Origin: AAA044-D11 sp965268555
GTDB taxonomy: Bacteria > Actinomycetota > Actinomycetes > Nanopelagicales > Nanopelagicaceae
Assembly (NCBI GenBank): GCA_965268555.1
Contig: OZ254174.1
Location: 1,240,001 to 1,304,000, forward strand
Direction of reading: 5' to 3'
Length of the DNA stretch: 64,000 bases
The notes beneath the pieces are model-generated. The model was not told the DNA's origin, did not search any database, and saw only the letters and a list, made by a program, of their open reading frames with translations. Of the stretch, positions 62,511-64,000 are shown piece after piece (within the stretch, counting starts at the first letter, position 1; the number at the start of each line of letters is the position of its first letter). Position numbers and translations under genes: made by a program.

Positions 62511-63109
62511 TTCACAAGTATTTCACTCAAAACACCATTTTTTAGTTCATATTGAGTTTGAGTCTTTGGACAAATAAAATTGATACCGTCCATTTCATTT
62601 AGTTTCATGCCACTTTTCCCAACCCAACCAATCTGCCTTCCAGGATTGCCGACAACTAATGCGAAATCAGGAACATCCGTGATAACCACGGAGCCAGCTC
62701 CAACTAGAGCCCATTTACCAATTTTTATTGGTGCAACACATATCGCACCAGCGCCGATAGACGCACCTTCGCTAACCTCTACTCCTACTTTTTGCCAATC
62801 TTTTGCGTTCTTAATGTCCCCATTTGAATTTATCGCCCTTGGATATTGATCATTGGTCAAAATAACGCCTGGTCCGATAAATACTCCATCATGAATTACC
62901 GCCGGATCAAATAATTGAACCCGGTTTTGAATTTTACAGTTGCTTCCAATAACAACGTTTACGTCTATATAAACATAACTGCCGATAATTGTGTTTTCAC
63001 CAATCTGGGAATTTTCACGTATATATGAATAATTCCAAACTTTCACTCCTTTGGCCAAATTTGCTTCCTCGGAGATTGAAGAGCTCTGTAAATTCGGCTC
63101 ACCAGTCAT
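62507..63109 (-). CDS. wbpD: Left-handed beta-helix N-acetyltransferase (WbpD-like)
   Basis: A 200-residue hexapeptide-repeat acyltransferase. Repeats such as IGENTIIGSYVYI, IGSNCKIQNRVQL and IGAGAICVAPIKIGKWALVGAGSVV form the beta-helix; TNDQYPRA is the active-site loop of WbpD/WlbB. It acetylates the 3-amino group with acetyl-CoA, giving UDP-GlcNAc(3NAc)A. The protein ends with a zinc-ribbon-like tail only in part (one Cys). It is 25 bp downstream of the epimerase gene. Confidence 0.87.
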   Translation of the reverse strand: MTGEPNLQSSSISEEANLAKGVKVWNYSYIRENSQIGENTIIGSYVYIDVNVVIGSNCKIQNRVQLFDPAVIHDGVFIGPGVILTNDQYPRAINSNGDIKNAKDWQKVGVEVSEGASIGAGAICVAPIKIGKWALVGAGSVVITDVPDFALVVGNPGRQIGWVGKSGMKLNEMDGINFICPKTQTQYELKNGVLSEILVK

Positions 63110-63134
63110 TTTCTCTCCCTTAAAGCGATATAAC

Positions 63135-64000
63135 TTAGTTATGTAAGTTCGACTTCCAATAGTTAATTATAGAGTCAATAATCTTTTTTGAAGCATTCCC
63201 ATCACCAAAGTACACCCCCTGAATAGTTGGCACATCCCTAAATAATTGTTCCTTCAAGCCTAAAAGGCCAGGATTAAGGATATTCCAACCGTGCTCTAGA
63301 GTTTCGGGCCACTCAGTTTCATTTCTAATGGTGATGCATAGTTTCTTAAGCATAAAGGCCTCTTTCTGCAATCCACCTGAATCTGTAATTACGCATTTCG
63401 AATTAATTAATTTGTTAATCATCTCTTTGTGGTCAAAAGGTGAAGTAAGTTCTATAAATTTCTCATCAAACTTAATTCCAAATTCTTCAATTTTTTTCTG
63501 CAATCTAGGGTGCGCAGGAATTACTATAGGTATACTAAGAGAATCAAGACTCGAAAAAATCAATTTCAACCTGCTTTTTTTATCTGTGTTTTCTGCTCGA
63601 TGAATGGTGCACAAGGAATATTCTTGTCTGTTAAAGTTTGCCCCCCCCCCCCCCGCCCGCCGCCGGTAGAGCTTCGATTTACAAGTAGATCCATCATGAC
63701 ATCTCCAGAATTTATACCTTTTGCAATCCCCTCATTAATCAAATTATCCAATCCGATTTGGGTGGGAGCGAATAGTAAAGTTGATATGTGATCAACAATT
63801 TTGCGATTTATCTCTTCCGGCATTTGATTATTTCTTGAGCGGAGTCCTGCCTCCACATGGACTATCGGAATATGAAGTTTCGAAGCGGCTAGTGCTGCCC
63901 CAAGAGTAGAATTTGTGTCGCCGTAGCAAATAACAATGTCATATTTGTTTTGCAACAGGAACTTCTCAATTTCGACCATGACTTTTGCAGTTTGTGCTGC
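63135..64000 (-). pseudogene. wbpI: UDP-GlcNAc 2-epimerase (WbpI/WecB-like), frameshifted at a G tract, 5' end outside the window
   Basis: The gene is read in two frames. The upstream part (from the window edge to about 63655) has CYGDTNSTLGAALAA, VEAGLRS and GDVMMDLL. The downstream part (from about 63640 to 63135) has CTIHRAENTD, PAHPRLQKKI, ITDSGGLQKEAF and IRNETEWPET. All are hallmarks of the family. They are joined by a run of 14 G in the coding strand. As written the upstream frame ends in PFIEQKTQIKKAG; a tract of 12 or 15 G would fuse it to NFNRQEYSLCTIHRAEN. So the gene is OFF in this sequence. It would epimerise C2 to the manno form. Confidence 0.85.
63641..63654. repeat. Homopolymer of 14 C (poly-G in the coding strand)
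   Basis: Fourteen consecutive C, followed by GCCCGCCGCCGG, in an otherwise AT-rich gene. Long single-base runs of this kind change length by slipped-strand mispairing and switch genes on and off. The tract and flank encode Thr-Gly-Gly-Gly-Arg-Gly-Gly-Gly in a linker between the two lobes of the epimerase. An assembly error at the homopolymer is the alternative. Confidence 0.9.

Overview
The window looks like a chromosomal segment of a small-genome, rather AT-rich actinobacterium. Actinobacterial markers are MshA and an MshD remnant (mycothiol), CarD, SenX3-RegX3, GlnR, a FurB/Zur-type regulator, PPK1 next to a MutT1-type NUDIX-phosphatase, and the order rlmB-cysS-ispDF-carD. The block sseC(DUF1416)-sulfurtransferase-(DUF4395)-thioredoxin / glnR-mshD is also ordered as I recall it from mycobacteria. 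Genes are tightly packed with many 1-11 nt overlaps. This fits freshwater Nanopelagicales (acI) type genomes, but that placement is inference.

Bases 1-28000 are mostly core genome: the end of an NDH-2 gene, an alpha/beta hydrolase, a MalT-like LuxR regulator, a GMC oxidoreductase, tRNA-Thr, polyphosphate genes (Ppx/GppA, PPK1), MreB, rlmB-cysS-ispDF-carD, senX3-regX3 / phoU with an apparent PHO box, gpmA, mshA, and a sulfur/thiol block ending in glnR and a shortened mshD. Two small proteins, including a 40-residue membrane protein, lie in or near this part.

Bases 28000-45200 are accessory and envelope-related: a large GLUG-repeat surface protein abutting the shortened mshD, a sugar/amine block, a flavin electron-transfer module (ApbE, FMN-binding protein, ferric-reductase-like membrane protein) interrupted by a HEPN-MNT toxin-antitoxin pair, a small ribbon-helix-helix protein, an S-layer-like protein with a three-hairpin leader, an ECF sigma factor carrying a transmembrane segment and an extracytoplasmic domain, a CFA synthase whose start codon lies in a perfect inverted repeat, a TRIC-type channel, and an SHMT-like enzyme preceded by a 37-residue Cys-rich protein.

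Bases 45208-64000, starting beside tRNA-Lys, form a surface-polysaccharide island: Wzy-like polymerase, Wzx-like flippase, a PglC/WbaP-type initiating transferase, two GT4 transferases, a CapD-type 4,6-dehydratase, a DegT aminotransferase and an orphan E1-alpha/beta thiamine enzyme. It also carries what looks like a full WbpA-B-E-D-I route to UDP-2,3-diacetamido-mannuronic acid, plus HisH/HisF/WbpG homologues that would convert an acetamido to an acetamidino group. The final 2-epimerase gene is split by a frameshift at a run of 14 C (14 G in the coding strand), the signature of a phase-variable contingency locus. HisH appears to begin at a non-canonical AUC codon.
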